DNA of 64,000 nucleotides from Agrobacterium vaccinii (lineage in GTDB: Bacteria; Pseudomonadota; Alphaproteobacteria; Rhizobiales; Rhizobiaceae): NCBI RefSeq assembly GCF_021310995.1, contig NZ_CP054150.1, positions 1,488,001 to 1,552,000 on the forward strand. Reading direction: 5' to 3'. Below, in pieces: positions 19,574 to 28,876 of the stretch. The translations under genes and the position numbers were made by a program. The notes under the pieces were generated by a model. It saw nothing but the letters and a program-made list of their open reading frames with translations. It did no database searches and was not told the DNA's origin. Each line of letters begins with the position of its first letter. The stretch's first letter is position 1.

Positions 19574-19622
19574 CATGGGATGCAGCCCAACAACCAGGCT
19601 AAAATGCCTTGCGAGCGACACG

Positions 19623-19805
19623 ATGGATGATTTTTCCAACATTATCAACTTACTAGAATCCGCGAAACAGCTTGCTTCGATGAACAGCATGCCGATGCTT
19701 GCCTATCTCATCGACGTCGCAAAATGCGAAGCACGGGAAAACAAGCCGGTGCTGCGCAAGCGCAAGCGTGGCGAATCGACGATCAAGCAGGAAGCCGAAG
19801 TCTGA
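19623..19805 (+). CDS. Small conserved-looking hypothetical protein, 60 residues
   Basis: A 60-residue protein beginning MDDFSNIINLLESAKQLASMN and ending in a basic stretch (LRKRKRGESTIKQEAEV). An amphipathic helical N-terminal half is followed by LIDVAKCEARENKPVL; no signal peptide or membrane helix. I do not recognise a family. The frame extends upstream to 19518, but the extra 35 codons cross the promoter-like dyads and look non-coding. Codon use resembles neighbouring genes. It stands alone between a divergent P-loop gene and a downstream AraC-type regulator. Confidence 0.6.
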   Translation: MDDFSNIINLLESAKQLASMNSMPMLAYLIDVAKCEARENKPVLRKRKRGESTIKQEAEV

Positions 19806-19904
19806 GATACGGGCTGTCCTCTTGCCATTCGACATGAGATCATCAAGATAATGAGTGGCCGCGACGCGGCCATCTTTCGTTTTGGGGAACCGGATAAGGA
19901 TAGA

Positions 19905-20645
19905 ATGCAAACCGTATCTGTCGATATGCGCTCCTATCGCGGCGAGACCCCTAGCGAACGCCATGCCTTTGTGCAGATCGTTCTGCCCGTTGCTGGACAG
20001 TTGGAGATCGATGTCTGCGGGCAGCAGGAAAGATTGTCGCCTTCCAGAGGTGTGCTGATCCACAAGAACACGTCCCACACCCAGACCAGTACAGTGTCCA
20101 ACCGTTCGCTGGTGGTAGACATGGACGAGCAGGCGGTGGGCGCCGACATTCTCGACAGATTTTCCTCAACGCCCTTTATCGATCTCAGTCTGCGAACGAC
20201 CAAGCTTACGCAGTACATGCACAACATGCTGCAAAGGGGCGAACAGAATGCAAAGGCCGCTCTAGCATGGGCGCCGATCCTGATTGGGAGCCTTGCGGAC
20301 GAGAGCCCCGACCTCAAATATCGGCTCTCAGTGCTGAAGGCGCTCGTGGAAATCGACCCCTTCATGCCGTGGAGCCTGGAGCGCATGGCAGACCAAGCGG
20401 ATATCAGCGTCAGCCGTTTGCACGCCGTTTTCCGTGAGCAGTTCGATGAAACGCCGCATCTCTGGCTGGCCGATATCCGCATGACGAAAATTCGCGAACT
20501 TTTGGCGAGCTCGTCTCTGCCGATTGCCGAAATTGCCGACAGGGCCGGTTTTGCCGATCAAACCGCCCTCACCCGCGCCATGAAGAAAGCGATGGGCACC
20601 ACGCCCGCCGCCTATCGTCGCGAATTTTCGCCCCTGCCGCAGTAG
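19905..20645 (+). CDS. AraC-family transcriptional regulator
   Basis: A 246-residue regulator. An N-terminal cupin-like sensor (HAFVQIVLPVAGQLEIDVCGQ, GVLIHKNTSHT) is followed by two helix-turn-helix motifs at the C-terminus (SLERMADQADISVSRLHAVFRE and PIAEIADRAGFADQTALTRAMKKAMGTTPAAYRR), the AraC/XylS signature. The start at 19905 is preferred because AAGGAT lies 4-9 nt upstream; an in-frame ATG at 19851 would add 18 residues. It lies 62 bp ahead of the EamA transporter gene on the same strand. Such pairs often mean the regulator controls the exporter; this is inference. Confidence 0.88.
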   Translation: MQTVSVDMRSYRGETPSERHAFVQIVLPVAGQLEIDVCGQQERLSPSRGVLIHKNTSHTQTSTVSNRSLVVDMDEQAVGADILDRFSSTPFIDLSLRTTKLTQYMHNMLQRGEQNAKAALAWAPILIGSLADESPDLKYRLSVLKALVEIDPFMPWSLERMADQADISVSRLHAVFREQFDETPHLWLADIRMTKIRELLASSSLPIAEIADRAGFADQTALTRAMKKAMGTTPAAYRREFSPLPQ

Positions 20646-20707
20646 TTTATGTCAAGACAGCCCCTCGCCGCCGTGGCAGATAACGCCCGGCAACGAATGG
20701 ACATGGC

Positions 20708-21640
20708 ATGAACAAGACTGGTCTCGGCGTATTTTATGGCATGCTGGCGGGTGCGCTCTGGGGCGGAATATTTCTGGCACCTGAGCTCATTCCCGCAGGG
20801 TTTACGCCGCTCCAACTGTCTACGGCGCGCTATCTCACCTACGGCTTGATCGCGTTGATCCTCATCAGCCCGAAACTTAAACGCGTCTCTGCACAGTTCG
20901 GCAAGGCGGAATGGATCGCGCTTGGTTGGCTGAGCCTCATCGGCAACATCGTATACTACGTGATGATCTCAACCGCCGTACAAATGAGCGGCGTCGCCTT
21001 CACCTCTATCATCATCGGCTTCCTGCCCGTCGCCGTCACGATCATCGGTAGCCGCGACCATGGCGCTGTTTCACTCAAGCGCCTTTGGCCATCGCTCCTC
21101 TTCGGAGCCATCGGTATCATTGGTGTATCATGGCAGTCGTTTTCAGAAGGAGATGGCGGGCTGGATATCATGCGCATCATCGGCCTTGCCTGCGCACTAG
21201 GCGCCCTCGCCTCTTGGACCGCTTTCGCCGTCGGCAATGCGCGCTGGCTTACACGCCTCCACGCCGTCAGTGCCGATGAATGGAACCTGATGACCGGCGT
21301 CGTCACAGGCGGTCTCGCGCTGCTTCTGGCCATTCCCGCCTTCGGTTTCAGCACCGCGGCTCATACCGGCTCTGACTGGCTGCAATTCACCGGCGTTGCT
21401 GTGGGCCTCGGCATCTCCGCATCCATCTTCGGCAACGCGCTGTGGAACCGCATGAGCCGCCTGCTTCCGCTGACGATGGTGGGGCAGATGATCCTGTTCG
21501 AGACGCTGTTTGCGTTGCTCTATGGCTTCATATGGGAACAGCGCGGGCCGACGCTGATCGAGAGCGCGGCGATTGTGTCCGTTGTGGTGAGTGTGCTGTT
21601 GTGCATGCAGGCGCATCGGCCTGCGAAAGTGCATGGGTGA
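20708..21640 (+). CDS. EamA/DMT-family transporter
   Basis: A 310-residue integral membrane protein with about ten hydrophobic segments, arranged as two EamA repeats (first GMLAGALWGGIFLAPELIPAGF with LSTARYLTYGLIALILI; second starting near residue 155). DMT-superfamily members of this kind export amino acids, purines or other metabolites. No residue reveals the substrate. The gene follows the AraC regulator closely and is followed by the palindromic repeat element at 21701, which may end the transcript. Confidence 0.85.
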   Translation: MNKTGLGVFYGMLAGALWGGIFLAPELIPAGFTPLQLSTARYLTYGLIALILISPKLKRVSAQFGKAEWIALGWLSLIGNIVYYVMISTAVQMSGVAFTSIIIGFLPVAVTIIGSRDHGAVSLKRLWPSLLFGAIGIIGVSWQSFSEGDGGLDIMRIIGLACALGALASWTAFAVGNARWLTRLHAVSADEWNLMTGVVTGGLALLLAIPAFGFSTAAHTGSDWLQFTGVAVGLGISASIFGNALWNRMSRLLPLTMVGQMILFETLFALLYGFIWEQRGPTLIESAAIVSVVVSVLLCMQAHRPAKVHG

Positions 21641-21700
21641 TATGGCGAGGTCAGTAAATTGCCTAGAATTACCATTTGCTAGGAGCCCGCAGCATTCTCC

Positions 21701-21821
21701 CCCTCATGCTGAGGTGCTTTGGCCGAAGGCCAAAGCCTCGAAGCATCCAGGCTAAGAACTCAATCTTGCTGCCCGCAACCCACGTCCTTCGAAGCCCCTT
21801 TGGGGCACCTCAGGATGAGGG
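21701..21821. repeat. Mosaic palindromic intergenic repeat element
   Basis: The outer arms CCCTCATGCTGAGGTGC (21701-21717) and GCACCTCAGGATGAGGG (21805-21821) are inverted copies with one mismatch. Nested inside are a perfect hairpin GCTTTGGCC-GAA-GGCCAAAGC (21716-21736), a second hairpin GCCCC-TTT-GGGGC (about 21793-21805) and a diverged inner pair (CCTCGAAGC and TCCTTCGAAGC). This architecture resembles dispersed palindromic repeats seen many times in Rhizobiales genomes. It fills the 252-bp gap between the convergent EamA and lipA genes, so it could also act as a bidirectional transcript end. No open reading frame of note. Confidence 0.75.
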
Positions 21822-21892
21822 TTGCTGCGTTGTGCCCAAAACCTCAAAACTCGTGAAAGGCTGGTAGCATGGCGCCTTCAAGTGAATAGTGG

Positions 21893-22864
21893 TCACTCAG
21901 CCGCAGCCAGAAGCTTCTTCTCACGATTAGCACGCAGCCGCTCAAAGTCATCGCCCGCATGGTGCGACGAGCGTGTCAGTGGGCTGGAAGACACCATCAG
22001 GAAGCCCTTTGTATAGGCAATCGTCTCATAGGACTTGAACTCTTCCGGCGTCACATAGGCTTCGACCTTGTGGTGCTTGCGGGTTGGCTGGAGGTACTGA
22101 CCAATGGTCAGGAAATCCACGTCTGCGGTGCGCAGATCGTCCATAAGCTGAAGCACTTCGTTGCGCTCTTCACCAAGACCGACCATGATGCCGGATTTGG
22201 TGAACATCGTCGGGTCCAGTTCCTTCACGCGCTGCAACAGCCGCACGGAGTGGAAGTAACGCGCGCCGGGACGAACCGTGAGATAGTTGCCAGGCACGGT
22301 TTCCATGTTGTGGTTGAACACATCGGGCTTGGCGGCCACGACACGTTCCAACGCGCCCGGCTTCTTCAAGAAGTCCGGTGTCAGGATTTCGATGGTGGTG
22401 TTCGGTGATGCGGCACGGATGGCCCAGATCACCTTTTCGAAATGCTCGGCGCCACCGTCAGCCAGATCGTCGCGGTCAACGGATGTGATGACGACGTGGG
22501 ATAGGCCCATCTGCTTGACAGCCTTGGCGACGTTCTCAGGCTCGAACATATCGAGCGCATTCGGCTTGCCGGTCGAGACGTTGCAGAAAGCGCAGGCGCG
22601 GGTGCAGATTTCACCCATGATCATGAAGGTCGCGTGCTTCTTTTCCCAGCATTCGCCGATATTCGGACAGCCAGCTTCCTCACACACCGTCACCAGCTTG
22701 TGGGAGCGCACCAGTTCACGCGTCTCGTGATAGCCCTTGGATGTCGGCGCTTTCACGCGTATCCATTCTGGCTTGCGCATGACTTCGGTATCGGGACGGT
22801 GCGCTTTTTCCGGGTGGCGGATGCGCTTTTCGTCCTGCGATGTCCTGTCGAGAATAGTGACCAT
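21893..22864 (-). CDS. lipA: Lipoyl synthase LipA
   Basis: A 323-residue radical-SAM enzyme with two iron-sulfur cluster motifs: the auxiliary cluster [12 protein letters not shown] (C-x4-C-x5-C) and the radical-[11 protein letters not shown] (CxxxCxxC), plus the C-terminal serine region [17 protein letters not shown], which ligates the auxiliary cluster. It inserts two sulfurs into octanoyl groups on lipoyl domains. Its client proteins PdhB and PdhC are encoded about 4 kb away on the same strand. It lies downstream of two GlsB-like genes and lpd in the same orientation. Confidence 0.97.
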   Translation of the reverse strand: MVTILDRTSQDEKRIRHPEKAHRPDTEVMRKPEWIRVKAPTSKGYHETRELVRSHKLVTVCEEAGCPNIGECWEKKHATFMIMGEICTRACAFCNVSTGKPNALDMFEPENVAKAVKQMGLSHVVITSVDRDDLADGGAEHFEKVIWAIRAASPNTTIEILTPDFLKKPGALERVVAAKPDVFNHNMETVPGNYLTVRPGARYFHSVRLLQRVKELDPTMFTKSGIMVGLGEERNEVLQLMDDLRTADVDFLTIGQYLQPTRKHHKVEAYVTPEEFKSYETIAYTKGFLMVSSSPLTRSSHHAGDDFERLRANREKKLLAAAE

Positions 22865-22894
22865 GAGTAACCTGCTTCTACCGCTTTGAACGGT

Positions 22895-23143
22895 CTAACG
22901 CCTGACCAGCTTGGCGAGGAATAACAGAAGGCTTGCGCCTAAGAAAGATGTGACGAAATATCCGAGCCTGCTGTCCTGCACGAACACGTCAAATGTACGC
23001 AGCACCGCAACCGCCACGACCGAGCCGACAATGCCCAGCACGATATTCATGAAGATGCCAAAGCGCATATCCATGAGCTTGCCCGCCAACCAACCGGCCA
23101 GACCGCCGATGATGATGGCCGCTATCCACCCTACACTTTCCAT
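22895..23143 (-). CDS. GlsB/YeaQ/YmgE-family membrane protein (copy 2)
   Basis: An 82-residue protein with three hydrophobic segments (VGWIAAIIIGGLAGWLAGKLM, IFMNIVLGIVGSVVAVAVL and YFVTSFLGASLLLFLAKLV), the transglycosylase-associated/GlsB family. These glycine-rich small membrane proteins are linked to general stress responses; the mechanism is unknown. It lies 15 bp downstream of a similar gene, forming a tandem pair of diverged paralogues. Confidence 0.8.
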   Translation of the reverse strand: MESVGWIAAIIIGGLAGWLAGKLMDMRFGIFMNIVLGIVGSVVAVAVLRTFDVFVQDSRLGYFVTSFLGASLLLFLAKLVRR

Positions 23144-23158
23144 CCGTCATCCCTTCCG

Positions 23159-23413
23159 TCAGGCGATCAATCTTGCAATCAGCGTCACGATAATCGCGCC
23201 CACCGTCGCGTGGATGATCTGCACCACCAGTGCGTTTTCAATACCGAGCGAAATGCCGAGGGCATTGAACAGATAACCGCCGACAAATGCGCCGATCACG
23301 CCGCTCAACAGGCACCCAATCAAGCCGCCACCGCCAACGACGAGGCTTGCAAGAAAACCGGCAACGAGGCCGATCAGTAGAAAAACAACCCAGGCTTCCG
23401 TGGCAATCGACAT
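23159..23413 (-). CDS. GlsB/YeaQ/YmgE-family membrane protein (copy 1)
   Basis: An 84-residue protein with three membrane segments rich in Gly and Val (VVFLLIGLVAGFLASLVVGG, LIGCLLSGVIGAFVGGYLF and VQIIHATVGAIIVTLIARLI). It is a paralogue of the adjacent 82-residue protein. GAGAGCG-type sequence precedes the ATG at 23413. Between lpd and lipA, both genes may be co-transcribed with lpd, though no functional link to lipoate is evident. Confidence 0.82.
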   Translation of the reverse strand: MSIATEAWVVFLLIGLVAGFLASLVVGGGGLIGCLLSGVIGAFVGGYLFNALGISLGIENALVVQIIHATVGAIIVTLIARLIA

Positions 23414-23468
23414 GATCGCTCTCCTTTTCAGTCACTCCCTTAGAGATAGGGAGTGACCGGGGTATTTA

Positions 23469-24914
23469 TCAAGCGTTCAGCACGCGCCCATAGGCGTCCA
23501 GCACGCTTTCCTTCATCATTTCCGACAGCGTCGGATGCGGGAAGATCGTGTGCATCAGTTCTTCTTCTGTCGTCTCCAGGTTCATGGCGACAACGAAGCC
23601 CTGGATAAGTTCGGTCACTTCCGCACCCACCATATGCGCGCCGATCAGCTCGCCGGTCTTCTTATCGAAAATGGTCTTGACCATGCCCTGATCTTCACCC
23701 AGCGCAATCGCCTTGCCGTTGGCCGCAAAGGAATAGCGACCGACCCGGATCTCGCGTCCCTGCTCCTTTGCCTTGGCTTCCGTCAGACCAACCGAGGCGA
23801 CCTGCGGATTGCAATAGGTGCAGCCGGGGATTTTTAACTTGTCCATCGCGTGAACATTCGGCAGACCGGCAATCTTTTCGATGCAGATCACTCCCTCATG
23901 CTCAGCCTTGTGCGCCAGCATTGGTGGGCCAGCGACATCACCGATGGCGTAGAGGCCGGGAACATTGGTCTTACCATAGCCATCGATGACCACGCAGCCG
24001 CGATCCGTCTTGACGCCGAGCGCCTCCAGACCGAGATTCTCGATATTACCCTGCACGCCAACAGCCGAAATCAGGCGATCAGCCGTGATCTTCTGCACCT
24101 TGCCGTCCTTGGTTTCGACATGGGCGGTGATCGAGTCGGAACCCGTTTCAACCTTGGAAACCTTGGCTTCGGTGATGATCTTGAGGCCGCGCTTCTCGAG
24201 CTGTTTGCGGGCGAAGGCCGAAATCTCGGCATCTTCCACCGGCATCACATTGGCCATCAGTTCCACCACCGTGACATCCACGCCCATGGAGCGATAGAAA
24301 GACGCGAACTCGATGCCGATGGCACCGGAGCCCATGACGACGATGGATTTCGGCATAAAGTCCGGCTTCATGGCTTCGAAATAGGTCCAGATCAGCTTGC
24401 CATCCGGCTCGATGCCGGGCAATGCGCGTGGACGGGCGCCCGTGGCGACGATGATGTGCTTGGCAGTATAAGTGCCCTCGCCCAGAACGCCCTTCGGAAC
24501 CGGGTTCTGTGGCTGGACGATGGGCTTGGAAATCTTGCCGACGACGATCTCATTCGCCTTGGTCAGCTTTGCCTCGCCCCAGATGACGTCGATCTTGTTC
24601 TTCTTCATCAGGTAGGCAACGCCACCATTGAGGCGCGCAGACACGCCACGCGAACGGGCGACGACTTCCTTGACGTCGGCGGTAATCGTGCCTTCCAGCT
24701 TCAGGCCGTAATTCTTGGCGTGGTTGGAATTATCCAGCACTTCGGCAGAGCGCAGCAGAGCCTTGGTGGGAATGCAGCCCCAGTTCAGGCAGATGCCGCC
24801 CAGATGCTCGCGCTCGACGATGGCCGTCTTGAGGCCCAATTGCGCAGCACGGATGGCCGTGACGTAACCGCCCGGACCCGAACCGATGATGATGACGTCA
24901 TAAGACTGAGCCAT
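23469..24914 (-). CDS. lpd: Dihydrolipoyl dehydrogenase (E3)
   Basis: A 481-residue flavoprotein. FAD-binding motif IIIGSGPGGYVTAIRAAQLG at the N-terminus, redox-active disulfide in GGICLNWGCIPTKALL, NAD-binding GSGAIGIEFASF, and the interface His-Glu dyad in HPTLSE near the end. It reoxidises dihydrolipoyl groups of the pyruvate dehydrogenase complex. The start MAQSYDVIIIGSG at 24914 follows a purine-rich stretch; the frame extends 13 codons further. It is separated from the pdh operon only by a GDSL hydrolase gene on the same strand. Confidence 0.96.
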   Translation of the reverse strand: MAQSYDVIIIGSGPGGYVTAIRAAQLGLKTAIVEREHLGGICLNWGCIPTKALLRSAEVLDNSNHAKNYGLKLEGTITADVKEVVARSRGVSARLNGGVAYLMKKNKIDVIWGEAKLTKANEIVVGKISKPIVQPQNPVPKGVLGEGTYTAKHIIVATGARPRALPGIEPDGKLIWTYFEAMKPDFMPKSIVVMGSGAIGIEFASFYRSMGVDVTVVELMANVMPVEDAEISAFARKQLEKRGLKIITEAKVSKVETGSDSITAHVETKDGKVQKITADRLISAVGVQGNIENLGLEALGVKTDRGCVVIDGYGKTNVPGLYAIGDVAGPPMLAHKAEHEGVICIEKIAGLPNVHAMDKLKIPGCTYCNPQVASVGLTEAKAKEQGREIRVGRYSFAANGKAIALGEDQGMVKTIFDKKTGELIGAHMVGAEVTELIQGFVVAMNLETTEEELMHTIFPHPTLSEMMKESVLDAYGRVLNA

Positions 24915-25000
24915 GTCTGTTTCCTGCCTTTGTCTTTCCGAGGGCGAAACCATGCCGCAGCCTCAGTCGATTTTCTCTTTTTCATTCCGCATCGTGCTTT

Positions 25001-25024
25001 CCGAAAATCGATTCGGATTTTCGG
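25001..25024. repeat. Short palindromic repeat CCGAAAAT-N8-ATTTTCGG
   Basis: A perfect 8-bp dyad with an 8-base loop in the 119-bp gap between the GDSL gene and lpd. The flanks (GCATCGTGCTTT before, GGCCGATACGCT after) resemble a second palindrome at 31868-31892. Such elements are dispersed in rhizobial genomes. It lacks a T-run, so it is not an obvious intrinsic terminator, but the hairpin would lie in the transcript between the two genes. Confidence 0.6.
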
Positions 25025-25033
25025 GCCGATACG

Positions 25034-25678
25034 CTATAGTCCAAGCATCATGCGAACGACGGGCTCGAGGCCTCTTCCAATCGCACGTGTGTTTTCTGCA
25101 TCCAGATGAACGCCATCGACAGGCGTCGTCACTGCAACGGAGGCTGCATCGAAGAACCCGCAGCCCTTCTCATCCGCCAGATCTCGATAGAGCGACCCCA
25201 TCATTTGCGATTCCTCAACCGCATCGATGAACATGGCAGCGAACATCTCATTGCCTGTTTCGCAAATATGCGGAGCCGAAACGATCAGGATTTCCGGCTG
25301 CTCGTCATCGAACGACCAGACGTGGCTGCGCACGAGATTGATAAGCCGCTCGACACCCTTCACCGCACCAACAGCGTTGCCGCTACCGATACCGCGCTTC
25401 AGATCGTTCGTGCCCAGCATGATGATGACAAGATCAAGCGGGGCGTGACTGTGCAGCAACGTCGGCAATATGCGCGCACCGTTACGATCGCAATCAGCCA
25501 GATGATCGTCGTAGGCCGTGGTTCTGCCGTTCAGCCCTTCGGCAATGACATTGACATCCGTTCCCAGCGCCTTTTGCAAAACGCTCGGCCAGCGATCTTC
25601 AAAGGCATGACGACCGAGATTTTCGGCGTCGAAACCCCAGGTCAGACTGTCGCCATAGCACAGAACGGTTTTCGTCAT
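25034..25678 (-). CDS. SGNH/GDSL-family esterase
   Basis: A 214-residue hydrolase with block I GDSLTWGFDA (catalytic Ser), block III GTNDLKRG (oxyanion Asn) and block V DGVHLDAEN (catalytic Asp and His). It matches the arylesterase/acyl-CoA thioesterase-like SGNH group and has no signal peptide, so it probably acts in the cytoplasm. The substrate is unknown. It sits between pdhC and lpd, the same place as in other rhizobia, suggesting conserved linkage to the PDH genes. Confidence 0.87.
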   Translation of the reverse strand: MTKTVLCYGDSLTWGFDAENLGRHAFEDRWPSVLQKALGTDVNVIAEGLNGRTTAYDDHLADCDRNGARILPTLLHSHAPLDLVIIMLGTNDLKRGIGSGNAVGAVKGVERLINLVRSHVWSFDDEQPEILIVSAPHICETGNEMFAAMFIDAVEESQMMGSLYRDLADEKGCGFFDAASVAVTTPVDGVHLDAENTRAIGRGLEPVVRMMLGL

Positions 25679-25737
25679 GTCAGCCTCCGGGATGAGCGAG
25701 CCGAAAACCGTTACCCGGCTTCCGGCTCAGCGTTCTT

Positions 25738-27129
25738 TTACACCAACATGCCCATCGGGTTTTCGATGTAGCGCTTGAAGGCAGATGCGAGTTCTGCACC
25801 GAGCGCGCCATCAATGACGCGGTGGTCGAAGGCGAAGGTTGCGGTCATGACCGTACCCATTTCAATCTTGCCGTTACGCACCACCGGCTTTTCGACGCCG
25901 GCACCAATCGACACGATGGAAGCCTGCGGCAGATTGACGATGGACGTGAAGGAAGACACGCCGAACATGCCGAGGTTGGACACGGATGTCGTGCCGCCCT
26001 GGTATTCTTCCGGCTTCAGCTTCTTGTCACGCGCACGCTTGGCAAGATCCTTGACCTCGTTGGAGATGACCGAAAGCGTCTTCGTCTCGGCATTGCGCAC
26101 GATTGGCGTGATCAGACCATCCGGGATGGACACGGCGACACCGACATCGGCGTGCTTGTGCAGAACGCGAGCTGTCGAGGTCCACGAAGCATTCGCCATC
26201 GGAACGTCACGCAAAGCAAGCGCCATCGCCTTGATGATGAAGTCGTTGACGGAAAGCTTGAAGGCCGGAACCTCGCCCTTTTCCGTCTTCTTCACCGGTG
26301 CGGAAGCATTGATCTCGGCGCGCAGCTTCAGCATCGCATCGAGTTCGCATTCCATCGAGACCGTGTAGGACGGCACCGTTTGCGTCGACTCAGTCAGGCG
26401 CGAGGCAATCGTCTTGCGCATGCCGTCGTGCGGCAGAAGCTCGTAGGAGCCTTCCGCAAACAGCTTGAGAACGTATTCGTCCGACGGACCCTTGGCTGGA
26501 GCCGGAGCGGCGGTGCCAGCGGATGGTGTAGCAGCCGGAGCCGCCTTGGCACCGCCAGAGCTTGCCGCTTTTTCAACGTCCGTCTTGACGATGCGACCAT
26601 GCGGGCCGGAGCCAGACACAGCCGAAAGATCAAGACCGGCTTCCTTGGCCAGACGACGGGCCAGCGGAGACGCGAAAATGCGTTCGCCATCCTTGGAGAC
26701 TGGTGCGGGCGTCGATGGCGCCGGACCCTGATCAGCCACAGGCTTTTCAGCCTTGGCAGGAGCGGCCTCGGTCTTTGTCTCCTTCGGCGCGTCGGCCTTC
26801 GCAGCTTCCTGCTTCGGAGATTCGGCCTTGGCCTCAGCCTTTGCAGGGGCGGCATCGCCACCCTTGGCAGCTTCGCCCACGTCTTCGCCTTCGGCAGCGA
26901 GGATCGCGATCACGGCATTGACCTTGACAGCCTCGGAACCAGCTGGAACGACGAGCTTGGCAACGACGCCTTCGTCCACGGCTTCCACTTCCATGGTCGC
27001 CTTGTCGGTCTCGATCTCGGCAATCACGTCGCCAGGACCAACCTTATCGCCTTCCTTGACCAGCCACTTGGTGAGATTTCCCTCTTCCATGGTTGGCGAA
27101 AGGGCAGGCATTGTGATGTTGATAGGCAT
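25738..27129 (-). CDS. pdhC: Pyruvate dehydrogenase E2, dihydrolipoamide acetyltransferase
   Basis: A 463-residue protein. An N-terminal lipoyl domain ([19 protein letters not shown]; lipoylated Lys in [13 protein letters not shown]) is followed by a long Ala/Pro/Lys linker, a peripheral-subunit-binding domain ([17 protein letters not shown]) and the catalytic acyltransferase domain ending in [13 protein letters not shown] (DHRxxxG). It transfers acetyl groups to CoA at the core of the PDH complex. A strong GGGGAGGG site precedes the ATG at 27129. It is last in pdhA-pdhB-DUF5076-pdhC. Confidence 0.96.
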   Translation of the reverse strand: MPINITMPALSPTMEEGNLTKWLVKEGDKVGPGDVIAEIETDKATMEVEAVDEGVVAKLVVPAGSEAVKVNAVIAILAAEGEDVGEAAKGGDAAPAKAEAKAESPKQEAAKADAPKETKTEAAPAKAEKPVADQGPAPSTPAPVSKDGERIFASPLARRLAKEAGLDLSAVSGSGPHGRIVKTDVEKAASSGGAKAAPAATPSAGTAAPAPAKGPSDEYVLKLFAEGSYELLPHDGMRKTIASRLTESTQTVPSYTVSMECELDAMLKLRAEINASAPVKKTEKGEVPAFKLSVNDFIIKAMALALRDVPMANASWTSTARVLHKHADVGVAVSIPDGLITPIVRNAETKTLSVISNEVKDLAKRARDKKLKPEEYQGGTTSVSNLGMFGVSSFTSIVNLPQASIVSIGAGVEKPVVRNGKIEMGTVMTATFAFDHRVIDGALGAELASAFKRYIENPMGMLV

Positions 27130-27131
27130 GA

Positions 27132-27434
27132 CTAGCCCTCCCCCCAAACGAGATTGTACTGTTCCAATTCTTCAGGTTTTTCTGCCAGTGAACTCAGCTG
27201 AGACGGCGAGACTTCGATATATCCCGCAACATCACTCAGCCAGTCGCTCACGGCGCCGATGACGCCGATATCCTCACGCGGGACACCAGCGACGACATCG
27301 CCCTCACCGTCATTGATCACAGCCCAAAAGACGATGCGCTCAAACTGAGGCGCGTCCTTAGACCCTACAACACGATACCAGTTTTCACCGGCCGGGAGGA
27401 TGTGTTTGATTTTACCCAAATTCTCCTCCTTCAT
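27132..27434 (-). CDS. DUF5076 protein within the pdh operon
   Basis: A 100-residue acidic cytoplasmic protein (begins [27 protein letters not shown]) of the DUF5076 type found between pdhB and pdhC in rhizobia. It has no membrane helix and no motif I can assign; the central part ([31 protein letters not shown] region) may form a small alpha/beta fold. Its start overlaps the pdhB stop by 4 bp and its stop is 2 bp from the pdhC start, so all three are coupled. A role in PDH assembly or regulation is a guess from position. Confidence 0.8.
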   Translation of the reverse strand: MKEENLGKIKHILPAGENWYRVVGSKDAPQFERIVFWAVINDGEGDVVAGVPREDIGVIGAVSDWLSDVAGYIEVSPSQLSSLAEKPEELEQYNLVWGEG

Positions 27435-28858
27435 TTGTAGCAGACGGTTTTGACGGCCTGAATGACTTCATCAACATTCGGCAAAGCCAGTTTTTCGAGG
27501 TTCGCAGCATACGGCATCGGAACGTCCTTGCCAGCAATCGTCAGGATCGGCGCATCGAGGTAGTCGAATGCGGCACGCTGAACGCTGTTGGAAATGAAGT
27601 CACCGACCGATGACTGCGGGAAGCCTTCTTCCACGGTCACCAAACGACCCGTCTTCTTGACCGATTCGATCACCGTCGGCAGGTCCATCGGACGGATGGT
27701 GCGCAGGTCGATCAGTTCGACGTCGATGCCGAGCTTTTCGAGTTCCGCAACCGCCTTGATCGCGTAGGTCATGCCGATACCGAAGGAAACGATGGTCGCA
27801 TCCTTGCCCTTGCGGTGAATGCGCGCCTTGCCGATTGGCAGAACGAAATCGTCCATCTTCGGAACTTCGAAGCTCTGACCGTACAGAATTTCGTTTTCGA
27901 GGAAGATGATCGGGTTCGGATCGCGGATCGCAGCCTTGAGCAGACCCTTGGCGTCAGCAGCCGTGTAAGGCATAATGACCTTGAGGCCTGGAATATGGCT
28001 GTACCATGCGGCATAGCACTGCGAGTGCTGAGCGGCCACGCGGGCAGCAGCACCCGACGGACCACGAAACACCATCGGCGCACCCATCTGACCGCCAGAC
28101 ATGTAGAGCGTCTTGGCAGCGGAGTTGACGATTTGGTCGATGGCCTGCATGGCGAAGTTGAATGTCATGAATTCAACGATGGGGCGCAGACCCGTCATCG
28201 CTGCACCGACGCCGATACCGGCAAAGCCGTGTTCGGTGATCGGCGTATCGATAACACGCTTGGCGCCGAATTCCTGCAGAAGACCCTGAGTGATCTTGTA
28301 GGCGCCCTGGTATTCGGCGACTTCTTCACCCATGACGAAAACGTTCTCGTCGGAGCGCATTTCTTCCGCCATCGCATCGCGCAGTGCTTCGCGCACCGTC
28401 TGTGTCACGAACTCGGTGCCCTCAGGGATATCCGGGTCAGCAGCAACTTCGATCTTTGGCGCGGCCGGAACCTTTGCGGCTTCCTTGTCGGCAGAAGGCT
28501 CTTCGCTGGCTTCGCGGGTCTTGCCGCCAGCAGCGTCGGAACCGGAATTGGCAGCGTCTGCCTTCGGCTCTTCCTTCTTCGGTGCGGAAGACGCAGACAG
28601 ATCGTCAGCGCTTTCGCCGTCCTGAAGCAGCACGGCAATGGCGGTGTTGACCTTGACGCCTTCGGTGCCAGCTTCGATCAGCAGCTTGCCGATGACGCCT
28701 TCATCCACGGCTTCGACTTCCATCGTTGCCTTGTCGGTTTCGATTTCAGCAATCGCGTCACCGGAGGAAACTTTGTCACCCTCTTTCTTCAGCCACTTGG
28801 AAAGCGTGCCTTCCTCCATGGTTGGGGAAAGGGCGGGCATGAGAATTTCTATAGGCAT
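27431..28858 (-). CDS. pdhB: Pyruvate dehydrogenase E1 beta with N-terminal lipoyl domain
   Basis: A 475-residue protein. Unlike most E1-beta subunits (about 330 residues) it begins with a lipoyl domain ([19 protein letters not shown]; Lys in [13 protein letters not shown]) and an Ala/Pro/Glu-rich linker up to about residue 150. The transketolase-like beta subunit follows ([48 protein letters not shown]). The extra lipoyl domain is typical of alphaproteobacterial PDH. Its lipoyl domain is nearly identical at the protein level to that of PdhC, pointing to duplication. It is 18 bp from pdhA and overlaps the DUF5076 gene. Confidence 0.96.
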   Translation of the reverse strand: MPIEILMPALSPTMEEGTLSKWLKKEGDKVSSGDAIAEIETDKATMEVEAVDEGVIGKLLIEAGTEGVKVNTAIAVLLQDGESADDLSASSAPKKEEPKADAANSGSDAAGGKTREASEEPSADKEAAKVPAAPKIEVAADPDIPEGTEFVTQTVREALRDAMAEEMRSDENVFVMGEEVAEYQGAYKITQGLLQEFGAKRVIDTPITEHGFAGIGVGAAMTGLRPIVEFMTFNFAMQAIDQIVNSAAKTLYMSGGQMGAPMVFRGPSGAAARVAAQHSQCYAAWYSHIPGLKVIMPYTAADAKGLLKAAIRDPNPIIFLENEILYGQSFEVPKMDDFVLPIGKARIHRKGKDATIVSFGIGMTYAIKAVAELEKLGIDVELIDLRTIRPMDLPTVIESVKKTGRLVTVEEGFPQSSVGDFISNSVQRAAFDYLDAPILTIAGKDVPMPYAANLEKLALPNVDEVIQAVKTVCYK

Positions 28859-28876
28859 GTTATCTCCCTTCCCAAA

